Assembly (NCBI GenBank): GCA_026214975.1
Contig: CM047815.1
Span: 84,526,800 to 84,590,799, forward strand
Direction of reading: 5' to 3'
DNA length: 64,000 nt
Origin: Gentiana macrophylla
Taxonomy: Eukaryota > Streptophyta > Magnoliopsida > Gentianales > Gentianaceae
Of this stretch, positions 34,733-46,660 are shown piece by piece. A program made the translations under genes and the position numbers. The notes below the pieces were generated by a model, which made no database searches, was not told where the DNA came from, and saw only the letters and a list, made by a program, of their open reading frames with translations. Within the stretch, counting starts at the first letter, position 1; every line of letters starts with the position of its first letter.

Positions 34733-35860
34733 TTTACAATTAACTAAAACTAATATTATGCAAAACGTGACAAAGTAGGAATCCTCTACGAATGAGACAC
34801 TACTGACTATGAAGTCTGAACATTGAATACATATCATATCATCGGATGCTTGTATAATTTATTTATTTATTTTTTATGTTTCAGAGAACTCATTCCTTTT
34901 CCTCATTGTGAAAATTCAAACCATGATGACGATGGTGGACCAAAAAGTCTTTTTTTATTAACATTTTGAAATCAAAACATGAAAACCCATAATCTTTGAT
35001 ATGATTGAACTAATTAGAAGGAAAAAAAGAATAATATTTTTTAGGAAATTAACCGGAAGAAAAGAATATTAGAAAATAAAACCTTATTTTTTCATGACAC
35101 TTATAACGAAATATAAACCTTCATCTACATTTAATCGTCAGAACACCAAATAATAATATCATATACTAATTTAAATTGACAATTTTTGTAACGACTCAAA
35201 CATACCTTACATGTAGAATAAGAAAAAATCGTTCGATACGTGCATGATCCGTGACAATCACATTAACATCATGCAATATTTTTCTTGGAAGCTGCATGGA
35301 AAAAGACAAGAATTTAAAGAAAAAAAGAAAAGAAAACGAAACACATGCAACCCTAGAATAAGAATATGAGCACTGCGGATTTTACGTAGATATTATACCA
35401 CGACTGTCAGAGACGACTGCATGAAATGTCTGACACAGGTCAGAGATCGATAACGACAGATCATATTACAAGTTTCTAATGCATTATATAAAAAGTATAC
35501 GTATAATTATTTGTCAATAGTCAATATTTTAAAATTTTAGCGGGTCAGTGGGTATATATTAGTACATCACAAATTTTAAATAATGGAAAAAAGTATACTG
35601 ATTTTTTTTTTTTGGGTGACCCAAATGGTTATATGTGCCACTACCCGGTCCGCCCCTGACGACTGTAACTGCTCTAGTAATGACTCGGTGATCTTCGTTC
35701 TATTATGGCCTAAGCTATATTGCTCCATGATATTGGCCTCAACCATTAAAATGTGTTGTGACACGTACATTATCCCATGATGGAAGTCTCTCTGTATATA
35801 AATAGATTCTCATCCTCCATATCTAGCTACATGTAGCTCACAATTACTCACTGTTAAAGG
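34733..35860. other. AT-rich DNA upstream of the LRK10L gene
   Basis: No gene recognised. A hAT-like end (GGTCCGCCCCTG at about 35648) suggests a truncated MITE. The stretch 35430-35500 (GATCGATAACGACAGATCAT, then GCATTATATAAAA) resembles DNA downstream of the second kinase at 53035-53090. Confidence 0.4.
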
Positions 35861-35869
35861 AAAAAAAAG

Positions 35870-36000
35870 TTGCGTCTTTCTAAAGACCAACGATTGGTTT
35901 TAGTCTGATAGTAGCGTTTGATCTAACGTAGTATCGTGAAAGGCGGGAGGTCGTAGGATCAAACCCCGGCTCCCTTAGTTATATTTAGAGTACATGAAGC
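35870..36000 (+). mobile_element. Possible tRNA-derived SINE head
   Basis: TTTAGTCTGATAGTAGCG and, about 40 bp on, GTAGGATCAAACCCC resemble the A and B boxes of tRNA-derived pol III promoters. The 3' part would be split from the head by the repeat at 36000-36360. Ends and TSD were not found. Confidence 0.3.
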
Positions 36001-36360
36001 GAGCGAACCCTACCGAACATGTGCAGGGGTTCGAGTTCGGCTCGAAAGGTTCAAACCTAAGGTTCGGCTCGGCTCGAATCGATCGAACCTTAGTTTAGCA
36101 AGGTTCGGCTCGGGTTGAAAGTTGAACATGTTAAGCATGTTCGAACATGTTGAAACGGTTCGAACATGTTGAACCTTATATATATTTTTTTTTTAAATAT
36201 ACAATAGTTCGAGGCGAGCGTGTTCGATCTGGTTCGGCTCGATAGAGCGAATATCAAATACCTAACGCTCGCTCGGCGTTCGAAGGTTCGAATCGAACTC
36301 GAATCGAGCTTTTTCGAGCCGAATCAAATGAATCGAATCGAATCGAATCATCGGCGTTCA
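36000..36360. repeat. TTCGGCTCG-rich repeat element
   Basis: A GC-richer block of repeated GTTCGGCTCG, GTTCGAACATG and CGAATCGAATCG motifs in both orientations, ending near CGGCGTTCATTC. The start ATGAAGCGAGC and end GCGTTCAT hint at terminal inverted repeats. Motifs of this kind are common in short plant DNA transposons. Non-coding. Confidence 0.5.
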
Positions 36361-36992
36361 TTCTGGTACTAGTTATATTATGCGAGTGTTGGGCCTCTTT
36401 GACCTCTTTGTCTTGCTAAAGCTGGATTTGAGTGCTTGTCGCTTTGACGCACAGATGTCGCGGCGCTTTAGAAGCTCTGACGAGTGGGCGTGTTAAATGA
36501 AATAAAGTTCTTGGCCTTTTTACAAACACCATTTGATTTTAATCTGATAGTAGCGACGATCCTAACACTCACGACCAATATAAAGTTTTATATAATCATA
36601 TTGACCTGAGTTTCGGAGTGACCGTCCCAAAAACAATACTTCATCCCACGGTCGATTAATACCTTGACGATTTTTGCCATTATCAATGACGGAAAATATA
36701 CTCTTTGATGTGACATATCGAACAAAATTGAACCACTACAAGCGCGTTGATTTAAATTACTTTTGGACAACGTTTTCGTTTGTATAGTGATGAAGTTTCA
36801 TAATATGGCCAAATCTTTCTGTAGTGCTGAAGGGAAAAGAAGAAAATAACAACAACAATAATAATATAATAATAATATTTTGGCCGTATACATCTACAAT
36901 AATGAGAATACATCTTCAAAGGCCGTAAGCCGGCAAGAGGAAGTAACAACAAATCATTATCATTATTATTATTATTTTATTATTATTATTAT

Positions 36993-37050
<58 letters not shown>

Positions 37051-38039
37051 TATTATAAAAAAATAGGTGTGTTTCTTTTTGAAAATTGTTATAAATTTAA
37101 TTTAGTATTCCATATATATATTGATCAATCATAAGTCTTAATTAAATTTCGTATATGTCTATCCAATCCAATCAATTATAAATCTAACCATAAAAGGATT
37201 ATCTCAAAAAAAGATTATTAATTTTAAAAAAACACACGTTAAAAAGTTTTCGTATTTTAAAAGGAATGACAATAAAAGGAATGATTATTAATTAAAAAAA
37301 CACGTTAAAAAGTGTTTCTTGAATGTTGTAACACATAATTTCAATGGTACTAATATTTTTTTCGTTTGAAAGGAACATGGAAAATGATAATAATACGGAG
37401 ATGAGCATAAATTCATTGTAATGTGTAATTTCATGTAAACACGTTAAAAATATTTATTTTTTATAATAATTATCAATAATTAATAAACATGGTAAACATA
37501 ATAAATGGTATAATACATATGTAATCAAAGGAAACACTTTTTTAATAGATATTAGGAATATGACACTTTCTTAAAGATTTTTGAGTAAAAGATAACACAA
37601 TAAGATGTAGGGAGAGAAAGACAATTTCTACAAGATTTATAGGTTAAAGGATATAAAAATAAAAAACCAAAAACAATCATGGTTAAATAATAGAAATGTA
37701 AGTGTGTTTCCTAAAATAATAATAATTAAAAAAAAAAGCAATCATGATTAATAAATAATAGAAGTGTAAGTGTGATTCTTTCCTAAATATTCCCCTCAAA
37801 ATTGTTTATCTCTAATTAATTTTCTAATTAAATGTATGGTTATAAATTATTGTTTATCCCTAATTAATTTTTTCATTAAATATAACAATCATGTTTAAAT
37901 ATTAAATAACATTGATAAAATGTATGGTAATAAAATTAAAATGAAGATGACGTCTCCAAAAAAACCATTGTGCTCGTGGGTGTGGTTAGATGAGTTATAC
38001 ATTCTTGTGCCATATAACTTTTTAAGACTGTGTATTCAC
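36361..38039. other. AT-rich DNA with local duplications
   Basis: No gene recognised. There is an (AT)n run at 36995-37047 after a TTA/ATT-rich stretch. Short imperfect direct repeats lie at about 37250-37320 (AAAAGGAATGA, CACGTTAAAAAGT) and 37670-37790 (CAATCATG.TTAA.TAATAG). Confidence 0.45.
36995..37047. repeat. (AT)n microsatellite
   Basis: A TA dinucleotide run of about 53 bp. Confidence 0.93.
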
Positions 38040-38460
38040 CCTTAGTATAAGTATAATTTTAATAATAGTATCAAAGAATTTTCGAACAAGAGCCTTAAAA
38101 TGCATAAAAACACCAACCACATCATGTTTACGCATAAACGGATGGAACCATGTGTACTTGGTACAATTATCAACAAAATTATGTAATGTTTGAAATCATC
38201 ACACGACACAATTGTGGATGTCCAAACGTCAGTGAAACTAATCCTAGATGTTGGGAAGAACATAAAATCGAAGTAGCAAAAGAAAGTTTGTGACTTTTTC
38301 TTTAAAAAAGCAAAACAATGAGAAGAAACATTCGTGGTGGTAGATTCTATATCACTTTGACAAGGATTATCTTGAAAATGGGGGTAGCTTGGTGACCAAG
38401 ACGAAGATGCCAAGCACTTTTTGATGTTTTATTCACTGCAAAAAGCTACAAGTGGGGAGT
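38040..38460 (-). pseudogene. Copia pre-integrase/integrase fragment
   Basis: Minus strand. SAWHLRLGHQATP (about 38400-38440) is the pre-integrase motif. FVDNCTKYTWFHPFMRK (about 38120-38175) and HFKALVRKFFDT are integrase core blocks. Stops lie between them. No LTR adjoins it. Confidence 0.75.
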
Positions 38461-38934
38461 TTGGTCAGTCATACGATCCATTTTTTTAATCGGTCATTGA
38501 ATCATAGGAGTACTGGTCTGAAGATCCTTCAAATAAATTCCGAGGGTAATAATTCAAAAGAAACATTATGGGCTTGACAAAGCTATGAGTTAAATAATAA
38601 ATTATGAGACATGCTAGGAACACAACGAACATTGAAATGGGTGAGATCGGTTACCGTACATGTGGCATTCAGGCCTCACACAGAGTGATAAAGAACATAT
38701 CAGCATTTGGGCCGGCATAGGCTCACCTCGACATGCAGGTCGCCTTCAGTCCCTCATAACCGGCAAGTAGCAAGACGTTTATGGCCTCTTACTACCGACA
38801 TTGTGCAGGTCGCCTTGGTCATTTATGCTCTATACAATACATGTCATCCTCGACCTCAAGCAAATGTTACATTCCATTCAATGATCGTTTGGATTTCACA
38901 CAGACATTACTCCATAATAGTAACTGCTATAGCA

Positions 38935-39104
38935 TAGTGGCAGACCTAGAAAATTTTATCAGTTGGGGTACCCAAGTAAAAATGATGATCCACTCTGGGC
39001 ACCAATGGTATTTTATATTTTTAATGGTAAAAATATATCATTTTCCAGATCTCAGAGGAGGCATTGCCCCCTCCCCCCTTAATACATTGGGTCCGCCCTT
39101 GTTA
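38935..39104. mobile_element. hAT-like MITE
   Basis: The left end TAGTGGCAGACCT and the complement of the right end CAAGGGCGGACCC form an imperfect inverted repeat of the C.GGGGCGGA type known from plant hAT MITEs. Flanks CTATAGCA and TTATAGTG share a TATAG core and may be a worn 8-bp TSD. Confidence 0.5.
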
Positions 39105-39469
39105 TAGTGATGGCTCTGAAATATACGTTTTGTTATAGCCTGAGCCACAACTGCTCCATAACAGACTCCATTACATCAATACGTGATAAAATCTTTGACC
39201 ACGACTTCAATGCATCATAAGTCACCCCTCACGAGTGAGAGCTATATAAAAGATCATCATCCTCAATTACATGATACACACATAATGTGCTTGTTATGCA
39301 TCCTTTCTTATTGTCTCGAATCTTGAAGTCAAAACCATTGCTTGATGTGAGAACAGTTTGTTCTATGGTTCTATTGAATTACTCAGCTACCACCGGTGAG
39401 AATGTTGTTCTGAATGCTAACACAATGATTGCAAGGACTGGTCAAGATTAGCACAATCAATAATATTAT

Positions 39470-39665
39470 GGAATACACAGTAATCCTGCTCAAGGAAGAG
39501 GTGTGGGTGGAAGAAATTTTAGGATTTCTCAGAATAACAATAGGAGGATGCAACGTACCTGCTGTGGCAGAGAAGGTCATACAGTTGAAAGATGCTATAA
39601 GAAATATGAATACCCTAACAAGAGAAGATGAAAACGTGTCCCCTCGAAGAGCAAGCTCAAGGACC
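39470..39665 (+). pseudogene. Copia gag zinc-knuckle fragment
   Basis: In one plus-strand frame the sequence reads QGRGVGGRNFRI, then a CCGREGHTVERC knuckle followed by YKKYEYPNKRR. The knuckle fits the CX2CX4HX4C pattern if the residue pattern starting at RTC is used. The remaining gag-pol is absent. Confidence 0.6.
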
Positions 39666-39845
39666 CCTCACTCTTTTGTGTGTTTTGTAAGTCCACTCTC
39701 AAATAAACTCAAAAAAGTTATTTGGATCATCACTCAGATGTCTATTTACCCGAATATCAACTCAATTGTAACCCTGATGATTTGAGTCATCGTCAAACAT
39801 CATTTAATGTAAAATATTTTGAAAGAGTAGAGAGAAAAATATAAC

Positions 39846-40800
39846 CTATGTGTGTGATGGGAAGATCATTTCCATCACCAACCATGATGTCTTCATTGCC
39901 ATAATAAGGCATGTGCAATGCCAAATTACTGAGATCAGTGGTAACATGATGCATAACACCACTATCAAGAATCCACGGAGAAGATGACGGATCATCCTAA
40001 GGTGCTTGAAGAGGACGTAATTTAGGTGGAATGGATCGAATGAGAAAATTCTGTAAGAGGTTGAACTCGGTAAGAATAGCACCATTTCTCTGAATGTCCT
40101 TGCACTTTGCACACTGGAAAATTCTCTAAGGTTGGTTTTTTGGGGCGAAAACTCGGGCCTACTACGTGAGAGAAAGTATTTTGTGTTTGTTTCCTAGAAT
40201 TAGGAATATTAAGATGTGAAAACAAACTAGAACTAGGATAAGGATGTCATATGGTCAAATGAGTTGTATCAAGACCAGAAAAAGTGACCGGTTGCAACTT
40301 AGATGGAAGAAAGTCATAATTAAGTAGCTTTTCATGAAGCTCTTCAAATCAATGGAGGTGTCACACGCTTGAACAACCCATACAACTCCTTATTGTCATC
40401 GCTCAAATTGTCCGAAATAAGATTCACAAGATCATTCGGATCCGTCGACCAATTCATTAGCTTTAGATTTCACAACATGAAGATAATTAGAGATTGTTTG
40501 AGTACCTGTTTTCATAGATTTTAGGTATTGTTTAATCTGTTTGATTCATCCATGGGAGGGATTTGCATGTGTATCATATAAAGTAATTCATGCCTCACGA
40601 GAAGTCTTTCCGTGAGTGATAAACGAAATGATATTTTGAGAAAGAGAAGAAACTAGGGCATTATTTTGAGAAAGAGAAGAAATCAGGGCATTTGCGATGA
40701 GTTGATCATGTCTAATCCAAAGATAGTATGATGGATAAGATTGATGACAAAGACTAATTCCTGGCTGCATAATCCATCCGTTAAATAAGAACACGTTTAT
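39846..40800 (-). pseudogene. Copia gag and protease fragment
   Basis: Minus strand. Gag: SFITHGKTSREA followed by ITLYDTHANPSHG (about 40630-40540), then SNYLHVVKSKANELVD. The knuckle VCKVQGHSEKWC (about 40100) lacks its first Cys. A protease-like stretch WILDSGVMHHVTTDLSN (about 39940-39980) has DSGV in place of DSGA. Several stops. A 36- to 37-bp tandem duplication (TTTTGAGAAAGAGAAGAAA) lies at about 40635-40690. It ends near the GDGNDLPITH block at 39846. Confidence 0.75.
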
Positions 40801-41899
40801 TATACAGGGATATATGTTGGATTGATTTCATGATTTTGGCAACTCATCAGTTAAATAGGAACGATGAAAGTATAATTTTTGAAAATAATTGAATGATAAT
40901 TATAATGATTAAAGTATATGTTTCATATTTTACGACCTACAATAATTGTCTATGGTTTCACCATTCTTCCGATCATACTAAACAAATTGAATCTTAGATT
41001 CATACATCAAATTTTTAAATATACTGATCATTATCTTAAATGTTAGTTAGTTTAACAAGTGCTCTTTGCAATTGTTAAATTATATTCACAGCTAAGATAT
41101 AATAAATATATGAAACTATATGTAAATGAAACCCACTTGCTATACTATTTACATGCACTCTATTAAAATGAGTTGTTTATGTTAGAGTAAAACCTTTGTA
41201 AAAGCTGCTTAAAAATATTGTAAATGTCCACATAATTACTAGATAATTATTAAGAACATGTCTCGATATATGTTACATACCCATATTTGTAAATTCATAA
41301 TGCTTATTATATTTTAAAAGATGATAAATGTATCGAGTACATGCATGATGCATATATAAATTCAAAACACTAACAAAAAAACATAAGAATAGTTGTAAAT
41401 ATCATAGCATATTTATATTTTATGAGGAAGAGATACTTAATAAATTATGTATTAATTAGTATTGTTATTTTTAAAATTTCAAAGTTCGGTTTTCCAGAAA
41501 CACGCGCGGAAGCACATGCATTTTTACTAGTAATAATATATATTCAGCCACATACCCTAAAAAAAAATATTCAGCCAACATGTCCATACGAAAGACGTTG
41601 TCCACAAGACTATATAATCTATTTACACGTAACATTTTGTCATATGTTCTTCATAAATTTAATTACTTATTTTATTATAATGTTACAATTAATAGAGTTG
41701 TCTATTTGTACCAATGCAGCAAACAAATTTCGGGAAATTAGATGAATTGGAGAAAGGAAGAAGCAAGGTAAGAAGAAATTGCAGAAGATTAGGGAATAAG
41801 AAGAAGTTGGGAGGGAGATAATTTCATTAATTCTCTGATAATTAGTCATTGCACCATAATCCTCCTTATATACTTCTAGTTGACCCATCTAACAACCAC
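40801..41899. other. AT-rich DNA, no gene recognised
   Basis: No coding feature. The stretch 41730-41890 (GAAGAAGTTGGGAGGGAGAT, TTCATTAATTCTCTGATAAT) is reminiscent of copia LTR transcript starts, but no LTR ends were identified. Confidence 0.4.
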
Positions 41900-41907
41900 A
41901 AGCACGC

Positions 41908-42800
41908 GAACATTTTCGTACCCTTTCGATACTCTCTCAATACTTCTCCATCTCTCTCCCCTGCTTCGCTCCAGCACAGCCCAAGCTTTGTTCGACTTTT
42001 CCGGCGCCGGTGGCGCTATGCTGCCGGAGTCCGGCTCATGTAAATAGCTTCCTCTTGTCTTTTCTCTCTCTGTTTTTTCCCCCGCCATTGCCTCTCGACT
42101 TCAGGCAGCAGGCCTCATCTCTCCGTTCTCAAGTTCCCTCGGAGCTTGCATCATATCTGTTGATGTTTGGATCGAAGTTTGGCTGCTGGTGGTTGGCAGC
42201 GCTGGCGGATTTCTGTGTGTTGCGGCCGGATTTGCAGATCTAACTCATCCCCGCCTAGATCTGAGCTCCAGTCGCCTGTGGTGGTGTCCGCGTCTAGTGG
42301 TGGTGTTGTTTGCGTCTGGGTGAGGGCGGTGGTGCGGCGGCGTTCCGGCGACGCGGGCCTCTCATATTTCCCACTAAGGCTCCGGGCTCTTAGGCGGCGT
42401 TTATGGCAGTCACTCTTTATTCGGAGGTGTTAGCTTTTCTTTCGGGCTTCTCCCTCTGCTTGGAGGTGGCGGGCAGCGGCGGCGGTTTGCCGACGGTGGC
42501 TGATTAGGATCATTGCTCCTCCCTTAGTTTTCAATCCCGTTGCTAGACGTTTTGTAATTTGTTTAGTTTGTATTAGTATTTAGTTTTTTGTTGGTGGGTG
42601 AAGTTATCGGCCTTTTTTGGCTTCTTCACTCCTTTATCAAGCCTGTCTTAAAGAGACTTTCGGTCTTGATAGCCTTGATTGGCGCTGTAAGTGCGGCAAT
42701 AGGCCGTGTTGTAGTACGGCTCTGGCCGTGTTGTAATCTTGGTTTTCTCGATTATAATAAAACTTTCGTCTTTCGGGGAGAAAAAAAAAAAAAAAAAAAA
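41908..42800 (+). mobile_element. Non-LTR retroposon with poly(A) tail
   Basis: About 890 bp ending in a run of about 22 A (42780-42801), preceded by TTTTCTCGATTATAATAAAA, a polyadenylation-like stretch. The 7- to 8-bp repeat AAGCACGC occurs just before (41900-41907) and just after (42800-42807) the insert, a short TSD. The body is much more GC-rich than its surroundings, with CGGCGGTTCCGG-like runs, and encodes no recognisable ORF1 or RT. It is probably a short or internally deleted LINE, or a LINE-mobilised transcript. Confidence 0.65.
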
Positions 42801-42807
42801 AGCACGC

Positions 42808-44183
42808 ACTACTCAGCAAATGGACCAGCTCCCCCTAACAAACTACTAACAGAAAGCAAAATATTCCCCATCAAGGGTGAATACAGCAAATAAAAATACA
42901 GAATTTAAATGCCCTTCTACAAGCATTCTAAAAAAGGAAAGTTTCCCTTTTGCAATAGTGACACTATTTTTGAAGCCATTTTTAAACTTTAAAATCGTAA
43001 ACTAGCATCAGTATTTCGGACCAGAAGGATTACTTTTGGGACATTGCAACACTAACTCGGGATGAGGCAGCATTATATGCAAGTTGTGTAATTTCAATTT
43101 GATGTCTAGAAAACTAGTGTATTTGAATTTTTGATGAAAAAAAAATATATATATATAAATCAAACACACATAAAACGACGTAGTTTTTATTTAGACACCG
43201 AAATTAGACACACAACTTAAACAGATGACATCAAACACACTAACTCGCCTTCTTCCAACCTTAGAAAAAGGAATTAAAAAGAAAACCACTCAACATGGTC
43301 CGGAAAAATAATAATACTAAAAAAGAAAAAGAAACTTGGCGGTAAAGTAATGTAAACAAAAGTCCAAAAGCTTCCATGATCACAAAAGTGGTCATCAAGT
43401 CAGCTTTAGGTAACCGTTGCTTGACTCTTGATACCCAAAAATTGGTAATAAGCAAATCAAATATACTTTTAGACAATTTGTCTGATTTTGATTTCTCTAA
43501 AATCGAAATTCGATTCTAGATAGAATTTAAGAAGAAAAATTGATCTTTAAAAACTCGAATTTGCTTGAATTGTGATGCTACGGTAGATTTATTATGTGGT
43601 TAATAATAGTACTTTGTTTGGTGGTATATATTTTAGAAATTATTCATCTTTTATCGGTAAGATAACATAAGATAAACTTTGAATTATTCGGACTGCATTA
43701 CCTTTAAATAACTAAATGATCTTTTTTTTTTAATATTATTTTTTTTTTATACTATAAAATTGTTGCACCATCCATTTATTTCTTTAATACATTTGTTATT
43801 ATAGTTAATTGTCAATAAGGACATTTACATATTCTTTTGCTTAAAAGTTCGCGGTATCAAAATCATTTGGTTCAACTAATTTAGAGTTCGGTCAGGATCA
43901 TCTTTCAATCATTATTCTTCGCGCTAAGAGCGCGGCGCCAAGAGCTCTTTCAACTGGTTCGACTAATCCGGACATTTACACATTTTGATTCAATTAATAG
44001 TCCATGTTAATGTTTGATAAGGCGTTAAGGATAAGAACACTATTTTATGCCTGAATTACCCTTAATAACTTTTAAGCGTCCCTGCTTCCCGGCAAATTGA
44101 TGTAATCCCTGGTTTTTTCCTTCTTTCTTTGTAATTCTCTGTAAATACCTAAACCTCCTTTCTCGCCATGTCCTCTCTCGGCA
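42808..44183. other. Spacer, no gene recognised
   Basis: AT-rich with short runs of T. Reading frames at 43261-43476 and 44040-44225 (minus) match no known family. Confidence 0.4.
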
Positions 44184-44522
44184 CCCTGTTTGGTTTCGGG
44201 TTGGATTGGGGTTGAATGAATTCAAGAAAGAGAAAATAAAATAAAATATAGTGAAATAATTATTATAAAGTTGAAATGTTATGTTGAAATTTATGTAGTT
44301 GAAGAAATGATTGGTAAGAGAAATTTTAATGACATATTATATTGAAAAAGTAATGGTTAAATAGTGTAGTAGGTGAATAAAGTGAATTGATTAATATTAT
44401 TTTAATTGTTGATGTTGAATGATTGATGAGAGAATCTAAAATAAAATAATAAAATAAATAAAATAATAATAAATAAAATAGTGGAGTGATTTGGATCCAA
44501 CCCCACCTGAAACCAAACAAGG
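44184..44522. mobile_element. MITE with GTTTGGTTTC ends
   Basis: The left end CCCTGTTTGGTTTCGGGT and the complement of the right end CCTTGTTTGGTTTCAGGT form a strong inverted repeat. The interior is AT-rich and non-coding, 339 bp in all. No TSD was clear, so the superfamily is open. Confidence 0.7.
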
Positions 44523-44569
44523 CCATTGTCCACTGTTAGGTACCGCTTGTCTTCTGGACCGCCTCTTCC

Positions 44570-45020
44570 ATGGAAATTGATGTGGATTTAACTGGAGAAG
44601 ATCAACACTCAGATACTGCTGGAAATCTCAACATTCCTTCAAGAAAGCACAAACGTTGCTCTAATAAAGATGGCCATGGAAATGCTGGTAGTTACCCTCT
44701 TGGAATGGTGGTGCGGGCAGGGGCGGCTGCAGGATTTTTAACTTGGGGGTCAGAAATTTGTCAAATTTTTTTCCATATCTCACATATATTTGGATACTCA
44801 ATTTTATACATGTAATTATGAGGAAATAGATAAAAACAGGGGGTCAGTACATAAAAATAAGGGGGTCAACTTACATATATATGTGTTTATAAAAAAAATT
44901 CTCTACTATCTGTACATAATATTTTTTTTTAAAGGGGTCGGCCGCACCCCCAAAACTCTACATAAAGCCGCCCCTGGGTGCGGGGGCTGGCCTGTGGTAT
45001 CTTCTTTCCTCACCAAGTGG
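44570..45020 (+). pseudogene. Possible gene fragment split by a MITE
   Basis: From an ATG at 44570 the frame reads MEIDVDLTGEDQHSDTAGNL and runs to LGMVVR, where the hAT MITE at 44718 begins. With the MITE and one TSD copy set aside, the frame continues on the far side as GLACGIFFPHQV, next to a GTAAAA that could be a donor. I do not recognise the product. It could be a first exon of a host gene or chance coding. Confidence 0.25.
44718..44976. mobile_element. hAT-type MITE
   Basis: The ends are a perfect 11-bp inverted repeat: CAGGGGCGGCT on the left, AGCCGCCCCTG on the right. The 8-bp repeat GGTGCGGG flanks it exactly (44710-44717 and 44977-44984), the length expected for hAT elements. 259 bp, non-coding. 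Confidence 0.93.
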
Positions 45021-46660
45021 TAAAAATGCATATATCTGTCTCTAGTGTACAACTTTTCTCCTGTATTAAGCCGTTATGCATTGGGGTCGAGGGTAGTGGA
45101 TGCCATAATTTCAGAATCAGGGGAAAACTATGAGCAATTTCTGCCTACTACACTATTTAACCATTACTTTTTCAATATAATATGTCATTAAAATTCCGAT
45201 TTTGATGATGCTATTTTTAAATGTTTGGTAAATCCTGTTTCATCTGTCTTATTGCTTAAACTCCGTTATGGTGTCTAATCGTTTCAACATGACTTGTATA
45301 TTTTTTCCCTTCCCTCTTTACTGCGATTTGATAATCACAATAAGTAGTATTGTTCATTTCTCAGCTTCTTAATTTCTCTAACTGGGATCTTGTTAGGAGT
45401 GAGTGATTCACTAAGAAAATTAGTGCAGACGTTAAGAAATTAGTGATATGGTGCCTTTAGAAGCTCATCCAACAAGTACGAGTAGGCGGGTGACATCTGT
45501 GTGTTGTCTTAGTTTAGTTTTCTAATGCCTCCTCTGAGGATTTTGTCCCATTTTGTTTATGGGTATTAGTGTTGTTCCCCTTTCAGGTTATACATCTATT
45601 TAGTACCGAAGAATTTCCTTGTTTTTTATGACTACATGGTCTCTTTAGCCTTTGAGTGCAAACATGTTTTCTTGTTTCCGTCTTGGACTTTCTGTTCTCC
45701 GTCTTCTATAAACCTTCCTTTCATATTCCTGAGTCTTCATCAATCAATCTTTCATGGAAATGGATGTTGGGCTTCCATCTACTTCGAATCCTTCCCCCTT
45801 CATCACAGCCAAGGGGTCTAGAATCCCAAAAAGCTGAAACACGGCAATAACGGCGATTTTATCCCGGCAGAGTCTGTCTGCCAGCTTCGTCCGAAGCAAT
45901 TTAATGACGAAATCGATCCCAATCTAGCATTCACTGTGTGATATTTGTTGTGGATTTGACTAATGATCTTGTATTAATTTCTTACCTCTAATGTTTTGGA
46001 TTGGATGTGTACCTATAAGATACGTGCAACAAATTTGTTTCGGGTCTTGTGCTTGCAAACCGTTTCACTGCCGGATCTTCCTTACGATTACGGTGCTTGG
46101 AGCCAGCTATAAGTGGAGTGATTATGCTATAGTTAAGGCCCCACCCAAAACATTATTGTTGCTAATTGTTCCATGCAACATTCTAATTGTTTTAAACTTG
46201 ATTGTTTGAGAGCAATGATGCTATCTTAAGATCAATTGTTCTGTTAATGTTTGTGTATTCCATTAACTACAAAATGCATTGCCTACAACAGTGAGCTCCT
46301 AACAATGAACTAGAACAGTTAAAAAAATGCAACGGGTCGTCGTTTGTGACGGAGGTGGAGGAGAAGGGCGGTGGTGGCGGAGAGTACACATGTTGGGTGA
46401 TGATCGGAGAAGGAGCCGCTCTTAGTAGAATATTAGCTGGTTCTGTAATATTTTTTAGTTAAATAGTTTGATTGTATCAGAATATCTTGTAACAGTTGCT
46501 GTATTGATCTTTGATCATCTTATTATATTGGTTCGTTTTAATAACTTGCTTTATGACTGTTTGCCTTTCTTAAACCGTACTTATTATTAAGCCGAATTAG
46601 TTTTATCTGTCAATACGCTTTTTTGAAACCAAGTTAATCATTTTTTTGGAAATAAACTAC
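45021..46660. other. Spacer, no gene recognised
   Basis: Mixed composition. Small open frames (45636-45821, 45656-45850, 45991-46209) resemble nothing known. A G-rich patch at about 46345-46390 (GACGGAGGTGGAGGAGAAGG) stands out. Confidence 0.4.

Noticed and set aside
36880..37134. 84-codon open frame
   Set aside because: Low-complexity Tyr/Ile repeats from TTA and TA runs.
46345..46440. GGAGGTGGAGGAGAAGGGCGG stretch as a coding exon
   Set aside because: The Gly/Glu-rich translation is short, without splice support or a known domain.
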